A stretch of 55,563 nt of DNA from an uncultured Collinsella sp. (lineage in GTDB: Bacteria > Actinomycetota > Coriobacteriia > Coriobacteriales > Coriobacteriaceae): contig CAUFWM010000005.1 of the NCBI GenBank assembly GCA_959596505.1, positions 1 through 55,563 of the forward strand, in the 5' to 3' direction. The translations under genes and the position numbers were made by a program. Below are positions 15,801 through 24,080 of this stretch, piece by piece (the first letter of the stretch is position 1; each line of letters starts with the position of its first letter). Below the pieces are notes generated by a model. The model saw only the letters and a list, made by a program, of their open reading frames with translations, was not told where the DNA came from and made no database searches.

Positions 15801-18794
15801 CTGCGTGGAAACCGTGCCCGTGGGATCCTCGTACACGAGCTCGAGCGTGTCGCCATCGCTCGGGTAGTAGCCCGTGGCATAAGAGTTGGCAGCCTTGCCA
15901 TTAATATCAAAACGCCAGTACTTATAGCCGGACGCCGTGTTTTCCATCGCGAGCGTCTGGGACTTATCGGGGTTCGTAACCGAATAGGGAACGCCGCCGT
16001 CCGTGCTATAGCTATAGCCGGCGTCGTCAAGCACCTTGGCAAAGATGTCCCAGGCAGACATTTTTTGGGTACTCGACCACTCAAACGAGGCCGTCGGCAC
16101 CCAGTCCACAAGGTCATAGGACTGACCGACATCGTGCTTGCTTACGCCTACAACCCTGACGTTAACGGAAAGAGACTTTTCGTCGGAAGAATTAACGAGC
16201 CAAGCGGTGCTCTTGACATCGTTGTTGCCGGCGTTTGCCACGACATAGGCGTATTTGCCCTCAGCCGAGGCGGGAAGCGTGATCGCGCCGGTCGTTTCGT
16301 CGGCGCCAAACAGCTCGTGGGCATTTGTGCCCTCAGCGTCATCGGCGAGATACCAGCGGTAATCGACGAGGGAGCCCTCGGGGAGTGCCGTCTCGTAATC
16401 GCCCCAATCGCCCGTTGCCATGTAATTGGCAGTAGGGGTAAGCGTTCCGCCGACCTGTGCAAGGTTGCCGCTCGAAGCGACATTAACCGATGTCAGGGTA
16501 TACGCCTTGGCATCTTCGCCCTTGACGATGGCATAACGCGTGGAGGCATAGTCGGTGTTGTAGCCACCGTCGACGATGCACTTGAGGTACTTGCCGACGT
16601 ACTTTTGCGAAATTACGAACGACGGCCTGTGCGCGTTCTCATCCGTCAGCGTCGTGAACGGACCCTGGGCGCTATCGGCAATCTGCCACGTATACGTCAG
16701 TTGATCAGATGTAAGCTCGGCACCCTTTGTTCCTGCAGACGTCTTCTCGAATGCAGTAACACCGATCTTTTCGCCACTCTTGTAGACAAACTTGGCGTCA
16801 TCGCTCTGATCGCCGACGATCTTTTTGAGATACGCCAGGAACAGCTCGTGCGAGCCTGCGGCCTTAACGGCCACAGCAGTAGTCGCCTCTACGGTGTTAT
16901 CGCCCGCAGTGGCCGACACGCTCACCCAGCGCTTGGCGTAGTCATCGGGAATCGTAAAGCTGCTGTCGGTTTTGCCCTCGACCACATGCCAGTCGGTCTT
17001 CGCATCAAACGCAGAGGAAGACGGGTCGACAGAGGACCAACGCCACGTGTAGGTAACGCCCTCGGTAACCGGCTCAGACGAGTAATCGACCGCCTTGTAG
17101 GCGCACGCCTCAATCGTAGAGCCAGTGTCCTTGGCGCCCTTGCTCGCATTGGTAAATGCAACTGAATCGAGCGTCGTCGCGCCCTTGGGCAGAATGCGGC
17201 CCGCCTTGGTCTCACAGCTATCGGAGCCGGGGATACCCTTCTTGGCCTTTGCGACCACCTTGAGGTAGCGGTTCGCGCACTCCTTGGTAACCGTGAAGGT
17301 ATCACCAGTTGCAACCTGCTCGAACGTGCCGTCAGCAGAATCGGCCACCCACCAAGAAAAATCGACCTTGTCGGAGCCATAGAGGTCAGTCGGCGTGTCG
17401 TAGTTAAGGTAGTAGGCGGCAGCCTTAATCGTGTCACCGACGTTAGCGTTGGGGACGTTCTCATAATCGTCGCCAAATTCGGCGCCGTTATAGGCGAGAA
17501 CGATGTGGCCTAACGCGATCTGGTCACTCGCGGCAACAGGACCCGGCGTATTGTAGCCAACAGACGCGGGCGTCCCGAAAGAGCTGCTCGGACCGTACAG
17601 CTCCTGGCCATCGCCGACAACCTTAACGCGAATGTACTTGCCCGCAAGCTGCGAGGCGAGTTCGTCCGTAATCGTTAGCGACTGGCCGGTCTGACCGGGA
17701 ATCACCTGATAGGCAGAGTCCTCGGCATCGCGCGTATCGGACGCAAGCCACTGATAGGTCCAGCCACCCTGCGCCGCAATACGCTTATTGGGGACCGCTT
17801 CGCCGTCGTAGGCATTCGCCCAAAGTGTAGTGCCAGGGTTCAGTATCTCGGCCTTGACGGACGAATACGAGCTCGAATCGTCTGCCGAAGACTGGATGAG
17901 GACATAAGACTTTGCATCCAGGGCCGTCTTGGTAGGAACGGGTGCCTTGATGGTGTTCGTCGCCGTCAGCTTTTGGTTGTTGGCGCCCTTGGTCGGGCCG
18001 TAGATGACGTTACCGCTTGCATCGGTAATGCGTACGCGCAGGCACTTGCCGTTAAGCTGAGTACGCAGGGCATCGTCCAAAACGATCGATGCGCCCGTCT
18101 GGCCCTCGACAGGAACAAATGCGGAATTGTCCGCATCGCTCTTGTTGCTGATGTCGGCAGCAAGCCACTGATAGGTGCAGCCCGAAGCGCTGGCGCGCTT
18201 GCTGGACGAAGTCCAAACATTCGCATAGAGCGTAGTATTGCTCTGGATAAAAGCGGTGAAGTTAGAGCCAGCCCAACGAGAAGGCGACTGGCTTTTTCCG
18301 ACGCTGACACCATTATTCGAGGAAAACGTATCAGCGGCACGAGACGCGGCCTTGGCAACACTGGGCTCGCTGGCCACCGCAGTCGCGTCGCCGGTCTCGG
18401 CGGTGGTGTCAGACGCCTCGCTCGCCGGGGTGGCCGAAGCAGGGTCTGACGCAGCGGGGTCGTCCGATGCATCATCGCTCACGTTGTCAGGCGCGGCCGA
18501 ACCCGTATCCCCAGTTTCGGAGGAGCCACCTGCAGCCGAATCGTTTGCGTCGGCAGCAGCCGCGGTAGTATCTGCAGTACCGTCCGTGGCCTGCGCGCCC
18601 TCGCTCGGCATTGTGGCCTGAGCCACGGCCTCGGCAATGCCCTCGGCGCCATCGGCCCACAGCTGGGCCGGTGTGGTGCCAAAGGCCATCGCGAAGGCCA
18701 GGAATGCCACCAGGCCGCGCTTGGCTACGCCGCGCGCGATCGCCCCATGGCGACGCCACGAGGCGCGCTGGCACTCGTCCTCAAACATATCCAT
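12846..18794 (-). CDS. Giant modular surface protein: six Ig-like repeats, four DUF4430 modules, beta-propeller, membrane anchor
   Basis: A 1982-aa secreted protein. A basic N-terminus with a hydrophobic core (GLVAFLAFAMAFG) and an AQLWADG cleavage region forms the signal peptide. After an Ala/Ser/Asp-rich stretch come six Ig-like repeats (about 180-865), each with a YTYQWLA- or YTWRW-type strand. Four DUF4430 modules follow (about 873-1350), ending in motifs such as YTLKAGDSVVWYY. A PQQ-type beta-propeller spans about 1390-1770. One InlB-type repeat (EGYTFGGWYTDEACTEAYDF) lies near 1800. A Lys/Asp/Ser linker and a terminal helix (LAIVGIAAGVIGLALIAVFM) with a basic tail complete it. The start at 18794 has AGGAG upstream, whereas an ORF start at 18938 lies inside the riboswitch. 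The cobalamin riboswitch suggests use under B12 shortage. Adhesion is the alternative reading of the Ig and InlB modules. Confidence 0.88.
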   Translation of the reverse strand: MDMFEDECQRASWRRHGAIARGVAKRGLVAFLAFAMAFGTTPAQLWADGAEGIAEAVAQATMPSEGAQATDGTADTTAAAADANDSAAGGSSETGDTGSAAPDNVSDDASDDPAASDPASATPASEASDTTAETGDATAVASEPSVAKAASRAADTFSSNNGVSVGKSQSPSRWAGSNFTAFIQSNTTLYANVWTSSSKRASASGCTYQWLAADISNKSDADNSAFVPVEGQTGASIVLDDALRTQLNGKCLRVRITDASGNVIYGPTKGANNQKLTATNTIKAPVPTKTALDAKSYVLIQSSADDSSSYSSVKAEILNPGTTLWANAYDGEAVPNKRIAAQGGWTYQWLASDTRDAEDSAYQVIPGQTGQSLTITDELASQLAGKYIRVKVVGDGQELYGPSSSFGTPASVGYNTPGPVAASDQIALGHIVLAYNGAEFGDDYENVPNANVGDTIKAAAYYLNYDTPTDLYGSDKVDFSWWVADSADGTFEQVATGDTFTVTKECANRYLKVVAKAKKGIPGSDSCETKAGRILPKGATTLDSVAFTNASKGAKDTGSTIEACAYKAVDYSSEPVTEGVTYTWRWSSVDPSSSAFDAKTDWHVVEGKTDSSFTIPDDYAKRWVSVSATAGDNTVEATTAVAVKAAGSHELFLAYLKKIVGDQSDDAKFVYKSGEKIGVTAFEKTSAGTKGAELTSDQLTYTWQIADSAQGPFTTLTDENAHRPSFVISQKYVGKYLKCIVDGGYNTDYASTRYAIVKGEDAKAYTLTSVNVASSGNLAQVGGTLTPTANYMATGDWGDYETALPEGSLVDYRWYLADDAEGTNAHELFGADETTGAITLPASAEGKYAYVVANAGNNDVKSTAWLVNSSDEKSLSVNVRVVGVSKHDVGQSYDLVDWVPTASFEWSSTQKMSAWDIFAKVLDDAGYSYSTDGGVPYSVTNPDKSQTLAMENTASGYKYWRFDINGKAANSYATGYYPSDGDTLELVYEDPTGTVSTQVSATCSVVGTDAKGAQQTWAAAQSITLKKGSTAADLSEQLFKQTGLKADYDPNGSWGWALNSITSPFDSGRTLAYDPTTEAYWQLFINGKSSMVGAGGYTLKAGDSVVWYYSKYNDPAPADQLSVSCTVIGQDASGARQTWAQPTTALVDEGTTAADLSEQIFKKSGIGAKTGESSFGWYLELLTSPFEKNVTLSSEKVDENTWKYWQFFVNGKPVDVGAGAYTLKASDEIAWVYGSDGTMPGQVSVSMEIIGKKDDKAQRWTDPSMQVFVEGTTIKDASAAYFDAVGVKSKMYDQFGYWGVHTLVSPLDGTELSGAWSFFVNGVPGSQLDSDYVLKSGDKIVWAYAAGDTVPNPDEVVVDPSASRPTDWKADWSGNSNAVVENVSTPTGALASSWTFDWKAYSGATYPNASEPIVVNGNVYLAVNKRLLKIDAESGKVLAESNLKTAIGYTTRPIYTNGLVIVPLDGGAVQALTADTLTTVWVTDPVSKTAQSNSQLTVDGNYLYVGTVDVDYGKGVYNNGHLTRINILTGAVSWQHVNADEGYYWTGATVGDGFILVPTSAGTVEMLSKSSGAVLGSVSVGAIVNSSCVLSADGSHAYLISRDGKLHVLAISDGSSRDADAASRISEERVVDLGLTGCACMPTLYGSKLIVGGEVSGGSALAIVDLDNDFATTLVSSADGSALPIGGIKGAPLVSAQADGTYVYFTVNYGATSDYVNYTSGGGVYRYKLGDAQATGAFSATGHNNYCDSPIACDAKGNLYYINDSGTLFKLNGGVKVSFETGEGSKVDFQTTAGGKLVKPADPTREGYTFGGWYTDEACTEAYDFSTPVTADMTLYAKWTKNAVNPDGNGGSGSNGGSGSGTGAGTGAGTGSGSKGGAVAPGQKPVTKTTVSTKSGTKDNKSDKKDSDKSDKKDEKKSDKKDGKSDKASASTTTAKKSTEASAQESGLNPLAIVGIAAGVIGLALIAVFMLTKRGKGDGNAR

Positions 18795-18937
18795 TTGTCT
18801 CCTATTGTCTGAACTTGGAGCATTGCCCAGCGGCTGCCCCACGTCATCGCGCACATTGCGCTCGAGTACCCCCATCGGGGTCCCCCTTCCCTCCAGAGCC
18901 CAACGCGTACCGGCGGCATGCGCCGCGGCCGCGTACA

Positions 18938-19110
18938 AGATGGGAGGCGATCCGACTTAACCTTACCGACCCGGGCGCGCCGTCCGATCTGCGACGCGAC
19001 TATCCCGGGCCAAGAGGAATTACGGTTACTGGTACAGCCGGGGACTTGCACCCCGATTCTCCCAAACGCGCAGGAAAACCACACATTCGTGCGTCTCCGC
19101 ACCACCATCT
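18938..19110 (-). ncRNA. Cobalamin (adenosylcobalamin-type) riboswitch
   Basis: On the reverse strand the conserved core reads GGGGTGCAAGTCCCCGGCTG, then a spacer and GTAACCGTAA. The B12-box-like 3' part is AAGTCGGATCGCCTCCCAT. AGATGG at the 5' end pairs with CCATCT at the 3' end to close P1, which sets the boundaries. It lies 143 bases upstream of the giant DUF4430 gene. That leader holds two GC-rich hairpins but no T-run, so control of translation or of a non-classical stop is more likely than simple termination. Confidence 0.9.
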
Positions 19111-19120
19111 AGGCCATCGA

Positions 19121-19148
19121 TTATTACTGTCAGTATGGTATCACGCAA
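19121..19148 (-). promoter_or_regulatory. Promoter driving the cobalamin riboswitch
   Basis: On the reverse strand TTGCGT (19148-19143), a 16-bp spacer and TAATAA (19126-19121) give a reasonable sigma-70-type promoter whose start would fall just before P1. The -35 box abuts the T-run of the terminator of the upstream gene. Confidence 0.5.
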
Positions 19149-19176
19149 AAGGGCCCCGCACACAGGCGAAGCCCAA
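19146..19176 (-). terminator. Terminator of the UbiB-like operon
   Basis: On the reverse strand GGGCTTCGC pairs with GCGGGGCCC (with a wobble and a mismatch) and is followed by TTTT. It is 85 bases after the stop at 19262 and overlaps the -35 region of the riboswitch promoter. Confidence 0.6.
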
Positions 19177-19261
19177 GGTAAAAGCTATGGTTTGCGATAG
19201 AAAAGGGTGAGGATGGAATGCCGAGCAAAAGGATCCGTCTTCCTCTGATCCCGCGAAATCG

Positions 19262-21025
19262 TTACCGCTTGCCGCCGTGGCTGTTGCGCCAGATCTCGCG
19301 GCCCAGCATCAGCGCCAGCACCAGCGCGCTCACGTAGCCCATAAAGCCAATCACCGGGATACCAAACACAACCGGCTCGATGCGCGCGTAGTACACCACC
19401 GACGAACCGATAAACAGACCGGCGATCACAATTGCCATCGACATGCGGTCGATGATTCCACCCAGCTGCCGCAGCGCCTTATCGCTGCTCATGATCTGCG
19501 TGTTCACCTTAAGCTGGCCGCGCGTGAGCATACGCGACGCCAAGCCCAGATACTCGGCCGCCTCGAGCGAGCCTTTTGCCGCGCGATAGCTGCTCGCCGC
19601 AAAGTCGCGCCCCATTTCGCGGACGCGCGCATAGGCGCTCTTCTCGTTTTTGATGTGCGCTTGGATGATCTGGATCATGTTGACGTTGGGCATGTACTCG
19701 GTCAGCAGACCCTCGAGCGTCACCATGCCGCGGGCGAACATCGTCACCACGCTCGGCAGCTCAACGTCGTTTTTGCGCGCCAGGTTTAGCAACGAGGTCA
19801 AAAACTCGCCGATATCCAGGTCCTTAAGATCGAGTCCTGCAAAGTCGGCTACGATAAAGTCCAAATCGGACAAAAAGGCCGAATGATCGAGCTCGGCCGA
19901 ATCACCGCGCGTCACGGCAAAACGCATGAGCGAATCCTTGAGCTTGGGCACATCGCCCTCGGCCACGGCAAAGATCATATCCTTGACGATACCGCGGTCG
20001 TGGCTCGACATGCGCCCGACCATGCCCAGGTCAATAAAGTAGACAATGCCGTCCTTGAGGATGATGTTTCCCGCATGCGGGTCGGCATGGAAAAAGCCGT
20101 CGTCGAGCACCTGCGTCGAATAGTCCTCGACGATCGCCGAGCCGATCTTTTCCAGGTCATAGCCCTCGGCCACCAGGCGCTCGGGATCGGCAATGGAGAT
20201 GCCGTCGATGTAGTCCATGACCACGACGTGTTCGGTGCAAAGGTCCAGGTAGGATTTGGGACACGAAACGCCGTGCACGCTTTTGTGGAAGTCATAGAAA
20301 TCGTTGAGGTTTTTGGCCTCGGCCAAAAAGTTGGTCTCCTCGCGAAATGAGGTCCACAGCTCTTCGACCACACCGTGCAGGTCAACAAACTGATCGGTGT
20401 TGACGAACTTGGAAACGATGCGCACCACCGAGCGAATGATGTCGATGTCCTGCGCCATAACCTGTTGCGCGCCGGGGCGCTGCACCTTAACGGCCACGTC
20501 CTCGCCCGTCACCAGGCGGGCACGGTGTACCTGCGCGAGCGACGCGCTTCCGAGCGGGTTGGGGTCGATCGCGTCGAACATCTGCCCCAAGCGCTGGCCG
20601 TACTCCTCTTCCAGACAGCGGAGCACTACCTCATACGGCACCGGGTCTACGTCGGAGCGCAGGCGGCGCAGCTCGTCGCAAAACCGCTGCGGCAAAATCT
20701 CGGACCGGTTGGCCAGGATCTGCCCCATCTTGACGAACATGGGACCGAGCTCTTCGAGCAGACGACGCAGACGCACCGGCGTGAGGTTATCCCATACGCG
20801 GTACTTTTTGATCAGGCGAACGATCTGCCCAATGCGCTCACGACGACCTGCCGGTGTGAGCTGATACTCCTCGTCCGGCGCCATCGCGTCGGGCTCCTCG
20901 GGGACCATATCGACAGCGCGTGGCTTCTTGCGAGCGCCCGAGACGGCGGCCTCAACCTCATCGACAACCGCCGTCTCGTCACCCAAGGGATCTAGATTGT
21001 TGTAATCAGTGGTGGAATCTGCCAT
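19262..21025 (-). CDS. UbiB/AarF (ABC1) family atypical kinase
   Basis: A 587-aa member of the ABC1/UbiB atypical kinase family. The family hallmarks are in order: KxGQ in FVKMGQILANRSEIL near residue 95, the Ala-rich loop GSASLAQVHRA near 150, HADPHAGNI near 310 and the metal-binding FIDLG near 330. Two hydrophobic helices close the protein (residues about 530-575), as in membrane-bound UbiB. Elsewhere the family supports quinone or lipid biosynthesis by ATP-dependent extraction. No ubiquinone gene is near, so a lipid or menaquinone role is only inferred. It starts 8 bases after the phasin-like gene and is surely co-transcribed with it. Confidence 0.92.
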   Translation of the reverse strand: MADSTTDYNNLDPLGDETAVVDEVEAAVSGARKKPRAVDMVPEEPDAMAPDEEYQLTPAGRRERIGQIVRLIKKYRVWDNLTPVRLRRLLEELGPMFVKMGQILANRSEILPQRFCDELRRLRSDVDPVPYEVVLRCLEEEYGQRLGQMFDAIDPNPLGSASLAQVHRARLVTGEDVAVKVQRPGAQQVMAQDIDIIRSVVRIVSKFVNTDQFVDLHGVVEELWTSFREETNFLAEAKNLNDFYDFHKSVHGVSCPKSYLDLCTEHVVVMDYIDGISIADPERLVAEGYDLEKIGSAIVEDYSTQVLDDGFFHADPHAGNIILKDGIVYFIDLGMVGRMSSHDRGIVKDMIFAVAEGDVPKLKDSLMRFAVTRGDSAELDHSAFLSDLDFIVADFAGLDLKDLDIGEFLTSLLNLARKNDVELPSVVTMFARGMVTLEGLLTEYMPNVNMIQIIQAHIKNEKSAYARVREMGRDFAASSYRAAKGSLEAAEYLGLASRMLTRGQLKVNTQIMSSDKALRQLGGIIDRMSMAIVIAGLFIGSSVVYYARIEPVVFGIPVIGFMGYVSALVLALMLGREIWRNSHGGKR

Positions 21026-21033
21026 CTGCGCTG

Positions 21034-21450
21034 CTACTCGGCCTCTTCGGTGTCCTCTGCATCGTCGGGCTCAACGGACTCGACGGGCACCGAAGTCACG
21101 TTGTCCTCGACCGAGTCGACGATGTCGCGCACATGGGCCAGGAAGGCCGTGCGCTCGGGGGCGGTCATAACGCGGACGCGGGCCAGGATGAGCTCGTCGA
21201 GCACGCGCTGCGCCGCAGTCTCGCCCTGCATGCCCAGGCGCTCGGTCAGGTCGGAAATGGTGCCGCCGGCCTGCTCGAACATATCGGACACGCTGCGGGC
21301 GATATCGGGAGTGCCGGCGTCCTTGCGCACCTGCTCACCCTTGGTATTGAGGTCGTCAAGGACCTTCTTGCCGCCCTCAACGGCAACGGCAGCGGCGCCG
21401 AAGCCCACGTTGATGGCACCGTTAACAAGCTGATCGAATTTCATAACCAT
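21034..21450 (-). CDS. Phasin-like small helical protein paired with UbiB
   Basis: A 138-aa protein with a small hydrophobic N-terminal segment (INVGFGAAAVAVEGGKKV). A helical, Gln/Glu/Lys-rich middle and a strongly acidic tail (EPDDAEDTEEAE) follow. The pattern resembles PhaF/phasin-like proteins encoded next to ABC1 kinases. Such partners may help the kinase associate with membrane or lipid surfaces. The start at 21450 has GGAG six bases upstream, and an ATG six bases later (21444) is possible. The first gene of a two-gene operon with the UbiB-like kinase. The molecular role is unproven. Confidence 0.7.
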   Translation of the reverse strand: MVMKFDQLVNGAINVGFGAAAVAVEGGKKVLDDLNTKGEQVRKDAGTPDIARSVSDMFEQAGGTISDLTERLGMQGETAAQRVLDELILARVRVMTAPERTAFLAHVRDIVDSVEDNVTSVPVESVEPDDAEDTEEAE

Positions 21451-21541
21451 GGTTGGCTCCAATCATGAACAACTGCATTGGCGTTCTTGTACCCAAGATT
21501 GGGTGAACGACACAAAATCGTTTTATCGCCAAGATAGAAAT

Positions 21542-21580
21542 CGAGCGGGGCGAAGCCTTTGACGGCGTTTGTCCCGCTCG
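21542..21580 (-). terminator. Terminator-like hairpin after the C69 peptidase gene
   Basis: CGAGCGGG and CCCGCTCG form an 8-bp stem around a 23-base loop, followed on the reverse strand by ATTTCTAT. The T-run is weak. Confidence 0.55.
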
Positions 21581-21598
21581 TTCGCCGCAAGGCCGTCT

Positions 21599-23122
21599 TT
21601 ACCTTACGTTGTCATTCATCGCGAAGGAGTTCTTCATGGCACAGCTCGTGGTGTAGAGCACCTTGCCCAACAGGGCATCGGTCTCCACGCGCACGAGCTC
21701 GGCAAAGGCCTCGTTGGCGCGGGCGAGCTCGGCGGGCGCCTCGGCCTCGGGCAGCGCGGCCACGGCGGCATCGACGTCGTGGATCTGCTTGTGGCCCATG
21801 CCGCCGACCTTCTCCTGATAATCCTCGACCGCGCGACCGCACTCATGGAAGCGAACATCGGCCAAGGCGCCGATCAGGCGATTTGCCCAATAGAAATTCT
21901 CGGACGTCACGCGAGCCTGCGTGTCGACGTAGTACTCGGGCATGGTCTCGACATTGGCGTACAGCGGCACGAGCGCGTTAAACGAGTTAGAGCCAAACGC
22001 CATCCACTGCACGGCGCGATACGCCGGCTGCGCATAGGGGCGCAGCTGCAACACGGCGAGCTGGCTGTTGCGGTTGATGCCGATGGGACGATAGGCGCCG
22101 CGCGTGGCGGGCGTACCCTTGCTGCCGTAGCAATCATACTCCGTGCCCTGGTAGTGGCTCGAAAGCACGTACTTGATGTCCTCGATGGTCACCTTGCGCT
22201 CGGGCACACGGCTCCAGGGGATGTCGTCGCTCTCGGGCGTGTAATCGGCTTCGGGACCGTCCCACACATCGCTGGGGTTGAGGCAGCGCTGCATATACCA
22301 GGCGCGCGGCGTGTTGTAGACGTGGTCGCTGTCGCTGTGCGAGCCAAAGGCCTCGCGCGGATTAAAGACCGTCGCCGGACCGTCGCCCTCAACGCCCAGC
22401 GTCAGGTCCAGATGCCACTCGGCCATCCAGGTGCGCAGGTCGGCAGAGCACATGTGATCTGCCTGGTCGCCCTCAGCGTCGTCCAGGTCAAAGCTGTCGA
22501 TACCCAGCTGGTTGGGCATGGTCACATAGGCGTCGTCGGGCACGCGCTTGGCGATCCAGTGGTGGCCGCCGATGGTCTCGAGCCACCAGATCTCGTCAAC
22601 GTCACTAAAGGCGATGCCGTTGTTCTCGTAGGTACCGTAGCGCTCGAGCAGGTCGCCCAGAATGCGCACGCCGTCGCGGGCAGACTTGGCGTACGGCAGC
22701 ACCAGGGTCACCATGTCCTCCTCACCCAGACCGCCGGGCTGCGCCGGAACATAGCCGTCCTCGCCCTCGTTGCCCTTGGCGGGCACGTAGTCCACGAGCG
22801 GATCGGCGCCGCGGACGCGCTCGTTGGTGGTGAGCGTCTCGGTTGCGGACATGCCAACATTGAGCTCGTTGAAACCGGCCTCGGCCCAAATGCCGTGACC
22901 GGGAACGACGTCGGGGACGCTCGTGTAGCGCATGGGGTTGTCGGGCAGTTCAACGGTCAGGTGACTCAGGACGCTCGTGTAGACGCGCGGCTGCTCGTCG
23001 GGATGCACCACGCGCATACGCTTGGGCTCAAACACCCCGTTGGACGAGTCCTCGTTACGCGCGACCAGGGTCGACCCGTCGTAGCTCGCGTTCTTACCAA
23101 CCAAAATCGTTGTGCACGGCAT
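21599..23122 (-). CDS. C69 family dipeptidase (PepD-like)
   Basis: A 507-aa Ntn-hydrolase of peptidase family C69/U34, which cleaves dipeptides with broad specificity. The mature nucleophile is Cys3 in MPCTTILVGKNASYDGS, and the following segment NEDSSNGVFEPKR is strongly conserved. The start at 23122 is chosen over 23128 because AGGAGG lies six bases upstream and because it puts the Cys near the N-terminus, as the mechanism requires. No signal peptide is visible, so the enzyme is cytoplasmic. The length is normal. It stands alone between two terminators and is probably nutritional in this peptide-using group. Confidence 0.93.
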   Translation of the reverse strand: MPCTTILVGKNASYDGSTLVARNEDSSNGVFEPKRMRVVHPDEQPRVYTSVLSHLTVELPDNPMRYTSVPDVVPGHGIWAEAGFNELNVGMSATETLTTNERVRGADPLVDYVPAKGNEGEDGYVPAQPGGLGEEDMVTLVLPYAKSARDGVRILGDLLERYGTYENNGIAFSDVDEIWWLETIGGHHWIAKRVPDDAYVTMPNQLGIDSFDLDDAEGDQADHMCSADLRTWMAEWHLDLTLGVEGDGPATVFNPREAFGSHSDSDHVYNTPRAWYMQRCLNPSDVWDGPEADYTPESDDIPWSRVPERKVTIEDIKYVLSSHYQGTEYDCYGSKGTPATRGAYRPIGINRNSQLAVLQLRPYAQPAYRAVQWMAFGSNSFNALVPLYANVETMPEYYVDTQARVTSENFYWANRLIGALADVRFHECGRAVEDYQEKVGGMGHKQIHDVDAAVAALPEAEAPAELARANEAFAELVRVETDALLGKVLYTTSCAMKNSFAMNDNVR

Positions 23123-23175
23123 GCGCATCCTCCTTGAGCGAAGAAATCAAACGGCAACAGTGTATCGCTTCGGCG

Positions 23176-23199
23176 CAAAAAGGGCGAAACCGCCGCCCC
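23176..23199 (-). terminator. Terminator of the fchA-folD operon
   Basis: On the reverse strand a GGGCG stem pairs with CGCCC and is followed by TTTTT, 25 bases after the folD stop. Confidence 0.75.
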
Positions 23200-23223
23200 G
23201 GCAGCCCCTGTGGGCAAAAACGA

Positions 23224-24078
23224 CTATTTCGATGCGCGCTCCGCCGACTCGATCACGTGCTTGGCGAGAATCGCCGTCGTTACAGCCCCCACGCCGCCCG
23301 GCACGGGAGTAATTGCGCCAACGATCGGTTCCGCAGCATCAAAATCGACATCGCCGACCAGCTTGCCAGCGGCCTCGTCCCAGTTAATGCCCACATCGAT
23401 GATCGTCTGGCCCTCGCGAACCGCATCCGCGCCAATCGTGCGTGCGCGTCCAACGGCCGCAACCACAATATCAGCCGCACGGCACTCGGCAGCCAAGTCG
23501 CGCGTATGCGTATGGCACATCGTCACCGTGGCATTGCGAGCCGTAAGCATGGCGGCAACGGGACGGCCAATCACGAGCGACCGACCGACGACCGCGACCT
23601 TGGCCCCATCCAGCTCAACGCTGTAATGGTCCAGCAACGCCAACACGGCTTCTGCCGTGCAAGGAGCAAAGCCCTCGCCTCGCCCCGAAAGCGTGGTGAG
23701 CAGCGAGGCCGGCGTCATGGAGTCAACATCCTTGGCGGGCTCGAGTGCCGCGGCAACTGCATCCTCGTCAAGCCCAGCGGGCAACGGACGAAACATCAGG
23801 CAGCCGTGAACAGCGGGGTCGGCATCGATGTCCTTAATAGCCGCCAACAGCTCGTCCTGTGAAACATCGGCGGGAAGCAAAACGCGGCGAGCCTCAATGC
23901 CAATCTTCTCGCAGCGCTTGAGGGCGCCGCGCTCGTAGGACAGGTCGTCCTCGCGCTCGCCCACACGAACGATGGCCAGTGTCGGCACGATGCCCTGTTC
24001 GCGCAGGGCGGCGCAACGAGCGGCAAGTTCCTCGGTCAAAGCGCGGGCAACGGGAGCACCCTTGAGCAGTTCGGCCAT
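23224..24078 (-). CDS. folD: FolD-family methylene-THF dehydrogenase lacking cyclohydrolase residues
   Basis: A 284-aa FolD homologue of normal length with an intact Rossmann region (VVGRSLVIGRPVAAML) and the end motif TPVPGGVGAVTTAIL. The usual catalytic site is Tyr-x3-Lys, a Gln in QLPLP, and an Asp. Here Tyr48 is followed by Ala at the Lys position (SYERGALKRC), the Gln is Phe96 (LMFRPLP), and the Asp in KDVDS is kept. Lys and Gln serve mainly the cyclohydrolase step, so this enzyme is predicted to be a dehydrogenase only. The gene just upstream encodes FchA, a separate cyclohydrolase, which fits. The stop-to-start gap of two bases implies coupling. Confidence 0.88.
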   Translation of the reverse strand: MAELLKGAPVARALTEELAARCAALREQGIVPTLAIVRVGEREDDLSYERGALKRCEKIGIEARRVLLPADVSQDELLAAIKDIDADPAVHGCLMFRPLPAGLDEDAVAAALEPAKDVDSMTPASLLTTLSGRGEGFAPCTAEAVLALLDHYSVELDGAKVAVVGRSLVIGRPVAAMLTARNATVTMCHTHTRDLAAECRAADIVVAAVGRARTIGADAVREGQTIIDVGINWDEAAGKLVGDVDFDAAEPIVGAITPVPGGVGAVTTAILAKHVIESAERASK

Positions 24079-24080
24079 GG

